This document shows, in pieces, positions 23,825 to 31,794 of a stretch of DNA of 45,352 nucleotides (position 1 is the first letter of the stretch; every line of letters starts with the position of its first letter). This stretch comes from Clostridiales bacterium (GTDB taxonomy: Bacteria > Bacillota > Clostridia > Oscillospirales > Acutalibacteraceae), in NCBI GenBank assembly GCA_012523185.1, contig JAAYIY010000004.1, positions 1 to 45,352 of the forward strand. The letters are read 5' to 3'. The position numbers were made by a program, and so were the translations under genes. The notes under the pieces were generated by a model. It was not told the DNA's origin, ran no database searches, and worked only from the letters and a program-made list of their open reading frames with translations.

Positions 23825-23948
23825 TGTTCTTGGCGATGAAAGGAACCGCACCGAGTACCCGCCAAGAGTCTCCCAAAAAGAGACAACCCCTCCTCAAAGC
23901 AACCCCTAAAAGGAAATTCCCGTCATTTGGGCGGGAATTTCCTTTTTT
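23825..23948 (+). ncRNA. Candidate structured small RNA or leader ending in a terminator
   Basis: An AT-rich promoter-like stretch (TATAAT at 23819-23824, weak -35) is followed by three helices: CTTGGCG / CGCCAAG, then GTCTC / GAGAC, then a perfect terminator of 14 pairs (arms 23908-23921 and 23932-23945) ending in TTTTTT. A C-rich unpaired stretch (AACCCCTCCTC) lies between. The next gene starts 290 bases on behind its own promoter, so this could be a free small RNA. It does not match a riboswitch class I can recall. The rest of the 23725-24236 gap has no clear gene. Confidence 0.45.
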
Positions 23949-24106
23949 AGACGAACGGCGGCTCAAGCTTGCAAAAACGCGCCGCGCAAGGCTCCCGATT
24001 CCTTTCAAAATCGTTTGCCTCCGTTCCGATGCCGCATTTTTTGAGCAAAGTGTTCCCGGTGATTGAAAATCATGCAAACGAAAAAAGAAAAGAACTGAAC
24101 AACCTG

Positions 24107-24135
24107 TTGAAAGACAGATAAAAGTTTGATAAACT
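24107..24135 (+). promoter_or_regulatory. Promoter of manA
   Basis: TTGAAA (24107-24112), a 17-base spacer and TAAACT (24130-24135), about 100 bases upstream of the manA start. Confidence 0.5.
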
Positions 24136-24236
24136 ATAAGAAGCTTTGAAAATTGCCCCCGCCGCGCCTTGTTTTGATAACGCGTGAACTCAAAGGCTTT
24201 TTGATGGCGGAAAACATGAAAGGAAAGTGACAACCG

Positions 24237-25301
24237 ATGGAATTGAAACCTTTAAAAATGCTTGAAAACAGGGTTTGGAGGATTTACCTCGGCGGAAAGC
24301 TTCTTGATGAATTTCGCGGAAACGACGGCCTTGACGGATATTTCCCGGAGGATTGGCTCGCGTCCGTCGTAACAGCGACAAACCCGCCGCGCGACGGCGC
24401 CCCCGAGCGCGAGGGTCAAAGCCGCGTCGAGGCGGACGGTGTTGAGTGCTGTCTTAAGGATTTAATAGACGGCGACCCGGAGGGCTTTCTCGGCGCGGAG
24501 CATGTCGGCAAATTTGGCGTCAATTTCGGCGTCCTGACAAAATTTCTTGACTCCGCCGAAAGGCTTCCCATTCAGGTCCACCCCGATAAAGAAGCGGCGC
24601 GCGGACTGTTTGGCTCCGATTACGGCAAGACGGAGGCGTGGTATATTCTCGGCGGCAGAGAGATAGACGGCGAACAGCCGCATATATTTCTCGGATTTAA
24701 AGAAGATGTGACAAAGGAGTGCCTGCGCGAGCTGTTTGACAAGCAGGATATACCCGGCATGGCGGCGCTGATGCACAAGGTTTATGTGAAGCCGGGCGAC
24801 GTTTTTATGATTGAGGGCGGCACGCCGCACGCGATAGGCCCCGGCTGCTTTCTTCTTGAGATACAAGAGCCGACGGACTACACCATAAGCCTTGAAAAAT
24901 ACGATATGCGCGGCAAAAAAATGCCTGACTTTATGTGCCACATGGGCATAGGCTTTGACAATATGTTCGATTGCTTTCACTATATAAAGCACACGGAGGC
25001 GGAGCTTCTTGCAAAGTTTAAGCTTGTCCCGCACGAGCGGTCGGAAGCCGACGGCTGCAAAGTTACAAGCCTTATTGATTACGGCAGGACACCTTGTTTC
25101 GCGCTCAACAGGATAGATGTCCCGCACTGCATGACGCGTGAGCGCACCGGCACGCCTTCGGCTTATGCAATCATCGAGGGAGGCGGTAAGATAGGCGGTA
25201 CAGATGTGAAACGCGGCGATTGTCTGTTTATACCCGCAATGTCCGCGGATTTTGAAATCGAGGGCAAAATGTCTCTCATAGAATGTCTGCCGCCTCGCTG
25301 A
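24237..25301 (+). CDS. manA: Mannose-6-phosphate isomerase, class I
   Basis: Zinc cupin enzyme interconverting mannose 6-phosphate and fructose 6-phosphate. The 354 residues fit class I. Zinc-binding and active-site segments are LPIQVHPDKEAA, YGKTEAWYILGG and FMIEGGTPHAIGPG, and the C-terminal cupin ends in SLIECLPPR. The N-terminus is unusual for class I in length and in the EDWLASVVTATNPPRDG stretch, which does occur in this branch. An AGGAAAG ribosome site lies about 12 bases before the ATG. With the phosphohexomutase at 28333 it could feed mannose-based polysaccharide or glycolysis. It ends 12 bases before the convergent yqfD. Confidence 0.92.
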   Translation: MELKPLKMLENRVWRIYLGGKLLDEFRGNDGLDGYFPEDWLASVVTATNPPRDGAPEREGQSRVEADGVECCLKDLIDGDPEGFLGAEHVGKFGVNFGVLTKFLDSAERLPIQVHPDKEAARGLFGSDYGKTEAWYILGGREIDGEQPHIFLGFKEDVTKECLRELFDKQDIPGMAALMHKVYVKPGDVFMIEGGTPHAIGPGCFLLEIQEPTDYTISLEKYDMRGKKMPDFMCHMGIGFDNMFDCFHYIKHTEAELLAKFKLVPHERSEADGCKVTSLIDYGRTPCFALNRIDVPHCMTRERTGTPSAYAIIEGGGKIGGTDVKRGDCLFIPAMSADFEIEGKMSLIECLPPR

Positions 25302-25313
25302 GCGCGCCGCTCT

Positions 25314-26510
25314 CTACTCCTCTTCCTCCTCGTTTGTCTCTCTTACCGAAAACGGGCGCTCCAGACCGATGTTGCGCAGCGCCGTGAATTCACCCGTGGC
25401 TTTCATTCCGCGCTCTGTCTTTTCGAGCGCAGATGTCTGTGACAAAATCTCGCTGCGGCGGAATTCATTTGCAGTCTGTGTCAAAAGCCCGCGCAAAGCT
25501 ATAAGCCGCTGCTCGTTTTCTGTGTATTTTTTAGAAGTGTCCTCATAAAAAAGGCTCCTGTGCATAACATAGCCCACGGGAAGGCACTTATCACCCGCAT
25601 AAAGCCATCGGGTGCTTTCATACAGCTCCGCCCCCGCCGCCGCTTTTGCCGCGCGCGGGGGAATTTTTATGTTAAGGATGATAAGAGTAAGTCTGTACTT
25701 TGTCCCGCAAAGCCTTTGCGCGTCCCGCTCCCGCGCCGCCTGCGCCGCAAGCGTTGTCTTAACGCGGGCGGCGACATAGCCTTTTGCGTGATGAAATGTG
25801 ACGGAGCTGTCTTTGTTTTCCGTGATACCGCTTATTATTAAATCGCCTTTCGCGACTGCGGAGCCGTTTTTTGAAATTTCTGTGCCCTCATATGTTTCAA
25901 GTATTTGAATTACTCCGTCCTGCGCCGCTACTATGTGGTGAGGGTGAACATAATCCTCTCTTTCTTCCCCGGCGATACGCTCCCGAACCTCTATTACAAC
26001 AGTGCTGCCCTCAATGTTCACAGCAAGCCACTGTAAACCGGGCAGAAGCTCAAGAGCCCGGCGTTCCGCTTCGGCGGCGTTTATCTTTTTTGCTTTTATT
26101 CCCGGCTTTATTCCGACTTTATCCATAACATCTATTATTTCGCTTTCCGAAACCGCGGAGTTTCCCTCAACCTTTATGCTCCATATTGTGCCGGACATTA
26201 GTAAAATAAAGACGGCAAAGACGCAAAGCCCCGCTAAAAGCCCCGCTCGGCGGCGATATTTGCGCAGGAAAAAGGGGACGCCAATGCTGCGGCAGACACT
26301 CACATTCATTCCCGACTTTTTTGCAGGCTCCGAAATGGCGTGGTATCCCTTTATGCTTGTTTTTCCGAACAGCACGCCGCCCCTGCATTTAATATCCCAA
26401 ACAGGTATGCCGCCGCGTGCGCATAAGTTTATAAATCTCTCCGGGAAACCATCCTCCGCCTTAAATATTACATACCCGATGAGAAAGTGAAAAAACCTGA
26501 TTATAAACAA
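25314..26510 (-). CDS. yqfD: Sporulation protein YqfD
   Basis: Membrane-anchored protein needed at an engulfment-stage step of sporulation in Bacillus subtilis, 398 residues. Family marks are the N-terminal LCARGGIPVWDIK domain, a single membrane helix at about 92-110 (LLAGLCVFAVFILLMSG), then an extracytoplasmic POTRA-like part (IKVEGNSAVSESEIIDVMD) and WLAVNIEGSTVVIEVRER. The start appears to be TTG at 26510 behind GGGGGCGAG; no ATG nearby preserves the conserved N-terminus. The protein ends in a run of Glu. It follows yqfC by 96 bases, the usual pair. Confidence 0.9.
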   Translation of the reverse strand: MFIIRFFHFLIGYVIFKAEDGFPERFINLCARGGIPVWDIKCRGGVLFGKTSIKGYHAISEPAKKSGMNVSVCRSIGVPFFLRKYRRRAGLLAGLCVFAVFILLMSGTIWSIKVEGNSAVSESEIIDVMDKVGIKPGIKAKKINAAEAERRALELLPGLQWLAVNIEGSTVVIEVRERIAGEEREDYVHPHHIVAAQDGVIQILETYEGTEISKNGSAVAKGDLIISGITENKDSSVTFHHAKGYVAARVKTTLAAQAARERDAQRLCGTKYRLTLIILNIKIPPRAAKAAAGAELYESTRWLYAGDKCLPVGYVMHRSLFYEDTSKKYTENEQRLIALRGLLTQTANEFRRSEILSQTSALEKTERGMKATGEFTALRNIGLERPFSVRETNEEEEE

Positions 26511-26606
26511 CGTCTCGCCCCCTATATTTCGTTTTGATCGGACGAAATCTAAAATCGAATCACCGAGGTAAAACCGCCGCCCGTGCCGCGGCGACGCCTG
26601 GCGACA

Positions 26607-26909
26607 TCAGTTTGAAAAATCCACCGAAACAATGTTTCCGCAAACAAGCGCCTGATTCAGGCTAAGCGTTTTAATCATAAGACGGCTTCCCGTAAATTTT
26701 ACAATAAGCTTTCCTGTGTTAAGCCGTATGATATTTTCGTCATATTCAAGTACGCCGCGGCAGCCGTCGACGACGGCCTCTTTGTTGCCGTTCATTTCTA
26801 TGTGAACCACGCCGGGCATGACATTTTTCGGCAGCTCAAGCTCATCGGATATGCGCTCTGTCGCGCACCCGATTTTCCCGACGGCTCTTTTCGCCCTGTT
26901 CCAAGCCAT
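26607..26909 (-). CDS. yqfC: Sporulation protein YqfC
   Basis: Small 100-residue protein co-transcribed with yqfD in spore formers. Recognisable parts are ERISDELELPKNVMPGVVHIEMNGN and the C-terminal ending QALVCGNIVSVDFSN. The ATG at 26909 follows AAGGAGG, while the frame is open to 26993 without a site. It is divergent from ylbJ (27030), and the 120-base space between them must hold both promoters. These would be SigmaE dependent in Bacillus, but I could not identify a convincing SigmaE box. Confidence 0.87.
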   Translation of the reverse strand: MAWNRAKRAVGKIGCATERISDELELPKNVMPGVVHIEMNGNKEAVVDGCRGVLEYDENIIRLNTGKLIVKFTGSRLMIKTLSLNQALVCGNIVSVDFSN

Positions 26910-27029
26910 TTTAAAACCCGCCTCCTTAAAGCGCATATCAAATATTATGCGGAAAATGTCGGCATAAGTACATTTTATACGGCGGCGGGGCATAAGAATG
27001 TTTGCAGAGGTTATTTTTGGGGTGATAAA

Positions 27030-28139
27030 ATGAAACGGATTCTAACGGCGCGGAAAACAGACCGTTTTAATCTACGGCTGCTGCCCGCCGCCGCCGGGAC
27101 AGTCTGCTTCGCCGTTTTGCTGCTGCGTTTTCCCGCACAAACCGCGTCGGGTGTTCGCTATGGACTTACGCTTTGCGGCGAGTCGGTGCTGCCCTCGATT
27201 TTTCCCTTTACGGTGCTTTGCTCCTTTATGATATATTCAGGATTAAGCGAATGGCTCGGCGGCGTTTTCTCGTCAGTCACACGCTTTCTTTTTCGGCTTT
27301 CGGGCGAGTCGGCAAGCGCTGTGCTTGTCGGGCTTTTTGGCGGTTATCCTGTCGGCGCGCGAATGACGGCGCTCCTCCTCAAACGGGGCTTGATAAGCAA
27401 GTCCGACGCTTACAAGCTGTCTCTTTTTTGCATCAACGCGGGACCGGCGTTTGTTATCGGCACTGTCGGAGTCGCCATGACGGGCAGCCGCCGAGCGGGA
27501 GTGATTTTGTTTGCTTCACTTTGCGCCGCCTCGCTGATAACCGGCTTTCTCACAAGGTTTGTCGCCGCGCCCGCCGACGACACACCTGTGCCGTGCCCCG
27601 AAAACACTGTCAGAATGCCGCTCAACAAATGCCTTACCGAGGCTGTTTCGGAGGCTGTTCCCGCCATGCTTTCCATCTGCTCTTGGGTAATGCTTTTTTC
27701 CTGCATTTGCTCCGTGGCATCTCTTTTGCCCGAAAGATTGTCAGGCGCGGCTCTGACCTTGAAGTGTGTTCTTGAGGTGACGACAGGCTGTGCCGAAGCG
27801 GTAAAACAAGGAATTTCTCTGCCGCTCCTTGCCGCCGTTCTCGGCTGGTCGGGATTATCCGTCCAGTGCCAGGTTCTCCGCTACGTCATGGAGAGCGGCA
27901 TTTCCATTCCGGTTCTGACAGCCTCACGCGCCCTAAACGGGGCGATGGCCTCTTTCGTTTGCTGTGTAATACTTAAATATTTTCCGTGCGGGACAGAAGT
28001 TTTTCTAAACAATGTCTACGCCGACCCGGCCGGGCTTTCTCTGTCGCTGCCCGCGGCGCTCGGATTGATGCTCACCGGAGTTTTGCTCATACTTGACACG
28101 CTTCCCGAAATCAGCAGGGGAATGCATTCGGTTGATTGA
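27030..28139 (+). CDS. ylbJ: Sporulation integral membrane protein YlbJ-like
   Basis: Polytopic membrane protein of 369 residues in the nucleoside-recognition (Gate) superfamily; in Bacillus YlbJ is needed for spore cortex formation. About eight hydrophobic segments are seen. Key stretches are LCGESVLPSIFPFTVLCSFM, LFGGYPVGARM and INAGPAFVIGTVG, typical of YlbJ. I start at the ATG at 27030 behind GGGGTGAT; the frame is open much further upstream through the yqfC region without a credible site. The stop overlaps the -35 box of the next promoter. Confidence 0.85.
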   Translation: MKRILTARKTDRFNLRLLPAAAGTVCFAVLLLRFPAQTASGVRYGLTLCGESVLPSIFPFTVLCSFMIYSGLSEWLGGVFSSVTRFLFRLSGESASAVLVGLFGGYPVGARMTALLLKRGLISKSDAYKLSLFCINAGPAFVIGTVGVAMTGSRRAGVILFASLCAASLITGFLTRFVAAPADDTPVPCPENTVRMPLNKCLTEAVSEAVPAMLSICSWVMLFSCICSVASLLPERLSGAALTLKCVLEVTTGCAEAVKQGISLPLLAAVLGWSGLSVQCQVLRYVMESGISIPVLTASRALNGAMASFVCCVILKYFPCGTEVFLNNVYADPAGLSLSLPAALGLMLTGVLLILDTLPEISRGMHSVD

Positions 28140-28164
28140 CACATTTAAATAAAATGGTTATAAT
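28136..28164 (+). promoter_or_regulatory. Perfect-consensus promoter of the phosphohexomutase gene
   Basis: TTGACA (28136-28141) and TATAAT (28159-28164) with exactly 17 bases between them. The -35 box overlaps the ylbJ stop codon. Transcription should begin near 28171, leaving a leader of about 160 bases. Confidence 0.85.
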
Positions 28165-28170
28165 AAGTAA

Positions 28171-28332
28171 AATCCACGCTCCTTCAGGCACCGCGTCTTA
28201 AAAGGCGGTGCTTGAGAGCGTCGGGCAAAAACGCAAGCTGCCTTAATCGAGTGTCTTTGCCGGCGCAAGCCACAATATCACAACAGCTAAGCCGCCTTAA
28301 AATCGGCACAAATAAACACCGGAGGGCTTAAA
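28171..28332 (+). promoter_or_regulatory. Structured 5' leader of the phosphohexomutase mRNA
   Basis: The leader holds a two-part stem: ACGCTC / GAGCGT-type outer pairs and GCACCGC / GCGGTGC inner pairs, separated by an internal loop (about 28177-28230). Less clear pairing follows before the GGAGGG ribosome site. I do not recognise a known riboswitch and saw no terminator in it. Confidence 0.4.
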
Positions 28333-30054
28333 ATGAACGACGTAAACAAGCTTTACAAGCTTTGGCTTGAAAAAACACGGGACGATGATGAGATATATTC
28401 CGAGCTGATTTCCATCAAGGACGCCCCGAGCGAGATACTTGACCGATTTTATAAAAATCTTGAGTTCGGCACGGCGGGGCTTAGAGGGGTTCTCGGAAGC
28501 GGCACAAACAGAATGAACACCTACACAGTCAACCAAACGACACAGGGGCTTGCCGATTACCTCAATTCGGGCTTTACTTCCCCGTCAGTCGCGATAGCCT
28601 ACGATTCGCGCATAAACTCCGATGTCTTTGCCAAAAGCGCCGCTTGTGTGCTTGCGGCGAACGGCATCAAGGTTTTCATTTATCCCGAGCTTGTCCCGAC
28701 GCCCATGCTTTCCTTTGCCGTTCGCAGGCTTTCATGCAGCTCCGGCATTGTCATCACGGCGAGCCACAATCCGTCTGAATACAACGGATATAAGTGCTAC
28801 GACCCCGAAGGTTATCAGATGACTGACGACGCGGCGGAAAAAACTTATGAGTTTATACAAAAAGTCGATATTTTTGAGGGAGTCAAAACTGTTCCTTTTG
28901 ACACGGCTTTGGCGGACGGCATGATAGAATATATTATGCCCGAATTAAACGAGGAGTTTTATGAAAAGGTTCTGTCCTGCCAAATCAACAAGGGCATATG
29001 CGAGAGCGCCGGTTTAAAGCTTGTTTACACGCCGCTTAACGGCGCGGGAAACAAGCCGGTGCGCGAGGTTTTGAGGCGAATCGGACAGCTTGATGTCGCT
29101 GTGGTGCCTGAGCAGGAGCTGCCCGACGGCAGGTTCCCGACAAGCCCTTACCCTAACCCGGAAATCCGCCAGACATTCGAGCGGGCGCTTATTGTCGCCG
29201 AAAAGACGGGCGCCGACCTGCTGCTTGCGACAGACCCGGACTGTGACCGTGTCGGCATCGCGGTGAAAGACGGCGGCGATTACACGCTGATGTCAGGAAA
29301 CGAAGTCGGGGCGCTGCTCACAGAATATGTCATGAGCCGCAAAAGCGCCGACGGAACACTTCCCGACAAGCCCTTGGTCATCAAATCGTTTGTCACGACA
29401 GAGCTTGTGACGGAAATCACAAAAAAATACGGCGGCGAAACAAAAAACCTGCTGACAGGCTTTAAATACATCGGCGAGCTGATAACGGAGCTTGAAAGCA
29501 AAGGCGAATCCGACCGTTTTATAGCAGGAATGGAGGAGAGCTACGGCTATCTTTTCGGCATCCACGCAAGAGATAAGGACGCCGTCGTCGCATCTATGCT
29601 CATCACGGAAATGGCGGCGTACTACAAGACGACGGGCAAAACGCTCATAGATGTGATGAACGCTCTTTACGACGAATACGGCATATACCTCAACACTGTT
29701 TTGAGCTTCGGTTTTGAGGGAGCAAGCGGAATGAAAAAGATGAAGGGGCTTATGGACGGCCTCCGCGCCGCCCCTCCGTCGGACATCGGCGGGCTGAAGG
29801 TGCTTGCCGTCTCCGATTACAGCACAGGCAAAACAACAGACACCGCGACAGAAGAAAAAACGCCTATTGATCTGCCTAAATCAAACGTGCTGCGGTACAG
29901 CCTGCCCGACAAAAGCGAAGTGATTGTCCGTCCGTCGGGCACAGAGCCGAAAATCAAAATTTATATAACGGCTGTTTCAGGCGGCAGGGACGGTGCGGAA
30001 GAGCTTTCGGAAAAGATTGGCGCGGGAATCAAAAAGACAATGAATATCGACTGA
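28333..30054 (+). CDS. Phosphoglucomutase/phosphomannomutase (alpha-D-phosphohexomutase)
   Basis: Interconverts hexose 1- and 6-phosphates through a phosphoserine. The 573 residues match the long PgcA-type enzymes of Firmicutes. The active serine is S144 in TASHNPSEYNGYK, the magnesium loop is DPDCDRVG near 302, the sugar-binding loop is GMEESYGYLFG, and the phosphate-binding loop is VRPSGTEPKIKIY. GGAGGG precedes the ATG. It can supply glucose 1-phosphate or mannose 1-phosphate for wall polysaccharides, alongside ManA. A small membrane protein gene follows after 21 bases. Confidence 0.94.
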   Translation: MNDVNKLYKLWLEKTRDDDEIYSELISIKDAPSEILDRFYKNLEFGTAGLRGVLGSGTNRMNTYTVNQTTQGLADYLNSGFTSPSVAIAYDSRINSDVFAKSAACVLAANGIKVFIYPELVPTPMLSFAVRRLSCSSGIVITASHNPSEYNGYKCYDPEGYQMTDDAAEKTYEFIQKVDIFEGVKTVPFDTALADGMIEYIMPELNEEFYEKVLSCQINKGICESAGLKLVYTPLNGAGNKPVREVLRRIGQLDVAVVPEQELPDGRFPTSPYPNPEIRQTFERALIVAEKTGADLLLATDPDCDRVGIAVKDGGDYTLMSGNEVGALLTEYVMSRKSADGTLPDKPLVIKSFVTTELVTEITKKYGGETKNLLTGFKYIGELITELESKGESDRFIAGMEESYGYLFGIHARDKDAVVASMLITEMAAYYKTTGKTLIDVMNALYDEYGIYLNTVLSFGFEGASGMKKMKGLMDGLRAAPPSDIGGLKVLAVSDYSTGKTTDTATEEKTPIDLPKSNVLRYSLPDKSEVIVRPSGTEPKIKIYITAVSGGRDGAEELSEKIGAGIKKTMNID

Positions 30055-30075
30055 TGTGAAGGGAAGTTTAAAGCT

Positions 30076-30315
30076 GTGAAATATACTGATAAAAGGGTAT
30101 GGGCTGTTAGGATTGTCGCCATTGTTATGGCTGCCCTGCTGTTGCTAAGCGTTTTTTCGCTCCTGTTTCATTCATCCTTTGCCGCCGATGAAATGATTGA
30201 AACAGTCGCCACGGGAAGCGACGACACCTCAAAATGGCCGATATTTGCCGCGGTCGGGGCGCTGTTGGTCATCGTGGTTTGCGCAATTATACCAAAGCTT
30301 AAAAAGAAGGATTAA
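30076..30315 (+). CDS. Small membrane protein of unknown function
   Basis: 79 residues with two hydrophobic helices (about 11-36 and 54-72), a short acidic and Thr-rich link between them, and a KLKKKD tail. GTG start behind AGGGAAG. It lies 21 bases after the phosphohexomutase, so it is probably co-transcribed, and a terminator follows at once. I recognise no family. The first helix ends in SSFAADE, so it could also be an exported protein with a cleaved signal and a C-terminal anchor. Confidence 0.7.
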   Translation: MKYTDKRVWAVRIVAIVMAALLLLSVFSLLFHSSFAADEMIETVATGSDDTSKWPIFAAVGALLVIVVCAIIPKLKKKD

Positions 30316-30319
30316 AAGC

Positions 30320-30349
30320 AAAAGCCCCGCAAATCAATGCGGAGCTTTT
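30320..30349. terminator. Terminator after the phosphohexomutase operon
   Basis: AAAAGCCCCGCA and TGCGGAGCTTTT form a 12-bp stem with one mismatch and a six-base loop. The A and T flanks allow it to work in either direction, so it may also serve nrnA. Confidence 0.75.
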
Positions 30350-30356
30350 GAAAGTG

Positions 30357-30388
30357 GCTCGGTGTTTACGACACACCGAGCTTTTTTT
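30357..30388 (+). terminator. Second plus-strand terminator overlapping the 3' end of nrnA
   Basis: GCTCGGTGT (30357-30365) and ACACCGAGC (30373-30381) form a perfect 9-bp stem followed by seven Ts (30382-30388). The right arm and T run lie inside the last codons of nrnA on the other strand. Confidence 0.8.
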
Positions 30389-31340
30389 CTCTTATAAGCG
30401 CTTCCTCTATGTTTTTGAGAAGCTTTTCTTTCGCCTCTGGCAGCGTTCCGTCAAGTGTGCAGCCCGCCGCGTTCACATGGCCGCCGCCGCCCATCAAAGA
30501 GCATATTTCAGAGGCGTTCATCGGCGGGTTTGTGCGGACGGACACCTTAAACGTGCCGTCCTTTTGCTCTCTTAAGGCCGCGCCGACAAGCACGTCCTCT
30601 ATTTGGCGGGGCATCGCCGATATCCTGTCAAATTCCTCGTCGTTGGAGCCGCTTTGCTCAAACATCTCCTTTGTGACGGCAAGAAAGGCGCAAAGACCGC
30701 CGAAATGAAGCTCAATGCTGTTGAGAGCGACTCTCTCGAGAGCGGCGAAGCTTTTGCTTTTTGTTTCAAAAAGAACCTTGTTCAGCCGTGCGAAATCAGC
30801 GCCGAGATCTATCAGCTCCGCGGCTGTCCTCAAGGTGTCCGACGTGATGTTTGAGTAACGAAAACATCCGCTGTCTGTTGATATTCCGGTATAAAGGCAG
30901 TCGGCTATTGCCGGAGTGATGTCAATGCGCATTTCCGTTAAAAGCCTGAAAACAATTTCGGCTGTCGCTGCCGCGGTGTCGTCAAGCAGCGTCCTTTCGG
31001 CAAAAAAGCTGTTTGAAATGTGGTGGTCAATGCACAGGTCGATTTTGGAGGCATAAAGCGTCCTCGTCTTGTCGCCGAGCATTTTCACGTTAGCGGTGTC
31101 AACCGCTATTATGAATTCAGGCTCAAAGAGCAAAGGCTCAACGCCGACTGTCATAAACTTTAAGACCTTGGGAATTTCGTCGTCGCATACGACGTTTGCC
31201 TTTTTGCCCTGACCTGTCAGCGCGCGGCACAGCGCATAGCTGCTGCCCAGCGTATCGCCGTCGGGATGCGTGTGCGCAAGCAAAAGTATATTGTCTTTAT
31301 CCTTGAGCAACTGCGACGTTTCAGGTATTGAAATTTTCAT
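30366..31340 (-). CDS. nrnA: NrnA-type nanoRNase / 3'-phosphoadenosine 5'-phosphate phosphatase
   Basis: DHH-family phosphoesterase that degrades very short RNAs and dephosphorylates pAp, 324 residues. Metal-binding motifs are LLAHTHPDGDTLGSSYAL (I), AVDTAN (II), IDHHISN (III, the DHH motif) and the DHHA1 signature MGGGGHVNAAG near the C-terminus. I use the ATG at 31340 behind AAAGGAT, since the frame to 31448 overlaps rbfA without a better site. It is the last gene of the rimP operon, as in other Firmicutes. Confidence 0.93.
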   Translation of the reverse strand: MKISIPETSQLLKDKDNILLLAHTHPDGDTLGSSYALCRALTGQGKKANVVCDDEIPKVLKFMTVGVEPLLFEPEFIIAVDTANVKMLGDKTRTLYASKIDLCIDHHISNSFFAERTLLDDTAAATAEIVFRLLTEMRIDITPAIADCLYTGISTDSGCFRYSNITSDTLRTAAELIDLGADFARLNKVLFETKSKSFAALERVALNSIELHFGGLCAFLAVTKEMFEQSGSNDEEFDRISAMPRQIEDVLVGAALREQKDGTFKVSVRTNPPMNASEICSLMGGGGHVNAAGCTLDGTLPEAKEKLLKNIEEALIREKKLGVS

Positions 31341-31398
31341 TTTGACGCAAATCCTTTTTGGTTTTGTACGGCATAGGCGTTTGAAAGCCTTGCAAAAA

Positions 31399-31782
31399 TC
31401 AGATGTTTTCTCCGCCGTCCGCCTTGTCCTCACCGCCTTCGGTATCAAGCTCCTTGAGCTTTTGTGCGATGTTGATGCCGTGCGATATCGAGTCGTCCGC
31501 TATAAATTTCAGCTCCGGTGTTTTGCGGAGCCGAAGATTGCCGCCGATTTGCCTGCGTATATAGCCTGTCGCGCTTTTTAAGCCTTGAACCGCTGTTTTG
31601 GCGGCGTCCATGCCCTCCATCGCGCTTATATAAACCTTGGCGAACGACGCGTCCGAGCTGACCTCAACACGCACCACAGTCAGGAGGCTGCCCTGAACAC
31701 GCGGATCCTTAAGGTCGCGGATGATTGCCGCTATCTCACGGCTTATGTCCTCCGAAACTCTGTCGATTTTGTATCCTGCCAT
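31399..31782 (-). CDS. rbfA: Ribosome-binding factor A
   Basis: KH-like protein that helps mature the 16S rRNA 5' end and the small subunit, 127 residues. Typical parts are YKIDRVSEDISREIAAII, LKDPRVQGSLLTVVRVEVS, AKVYISAM and the C-terminal RKTPELKFIADDSISHG. The acidic tail (TEGGEDKADGGENI) is a little longer than usual. Starts 12 bases after infB. Confidence 0.96.
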   Translation of the reverse strand: MAGYKIDRVSEDISREIAAIIRDLKDPRVQGSLLTVVRVEVSSDASFAKVYISAMEGMDAAKTAVQGLKSATGYIRRQIGGNLRLRKTPELKFIADDSISHGINIAQKLKELDTEGGEDKADGGENI

Positions 31783-31794
31783 ATTTATTCTCCG

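Noticed and set aside
24462-25127. 221-codon open frame antisense to manA
   Set aside because: Basic, low-complexity shadow; manA on the other strand has all its motifs.
26910-27029. SigmaE promoters for yqfC and ylbJ
   Set aside because: Expected from the Bacillus regulon, but I could not find a spacing-correct pair of boxes.
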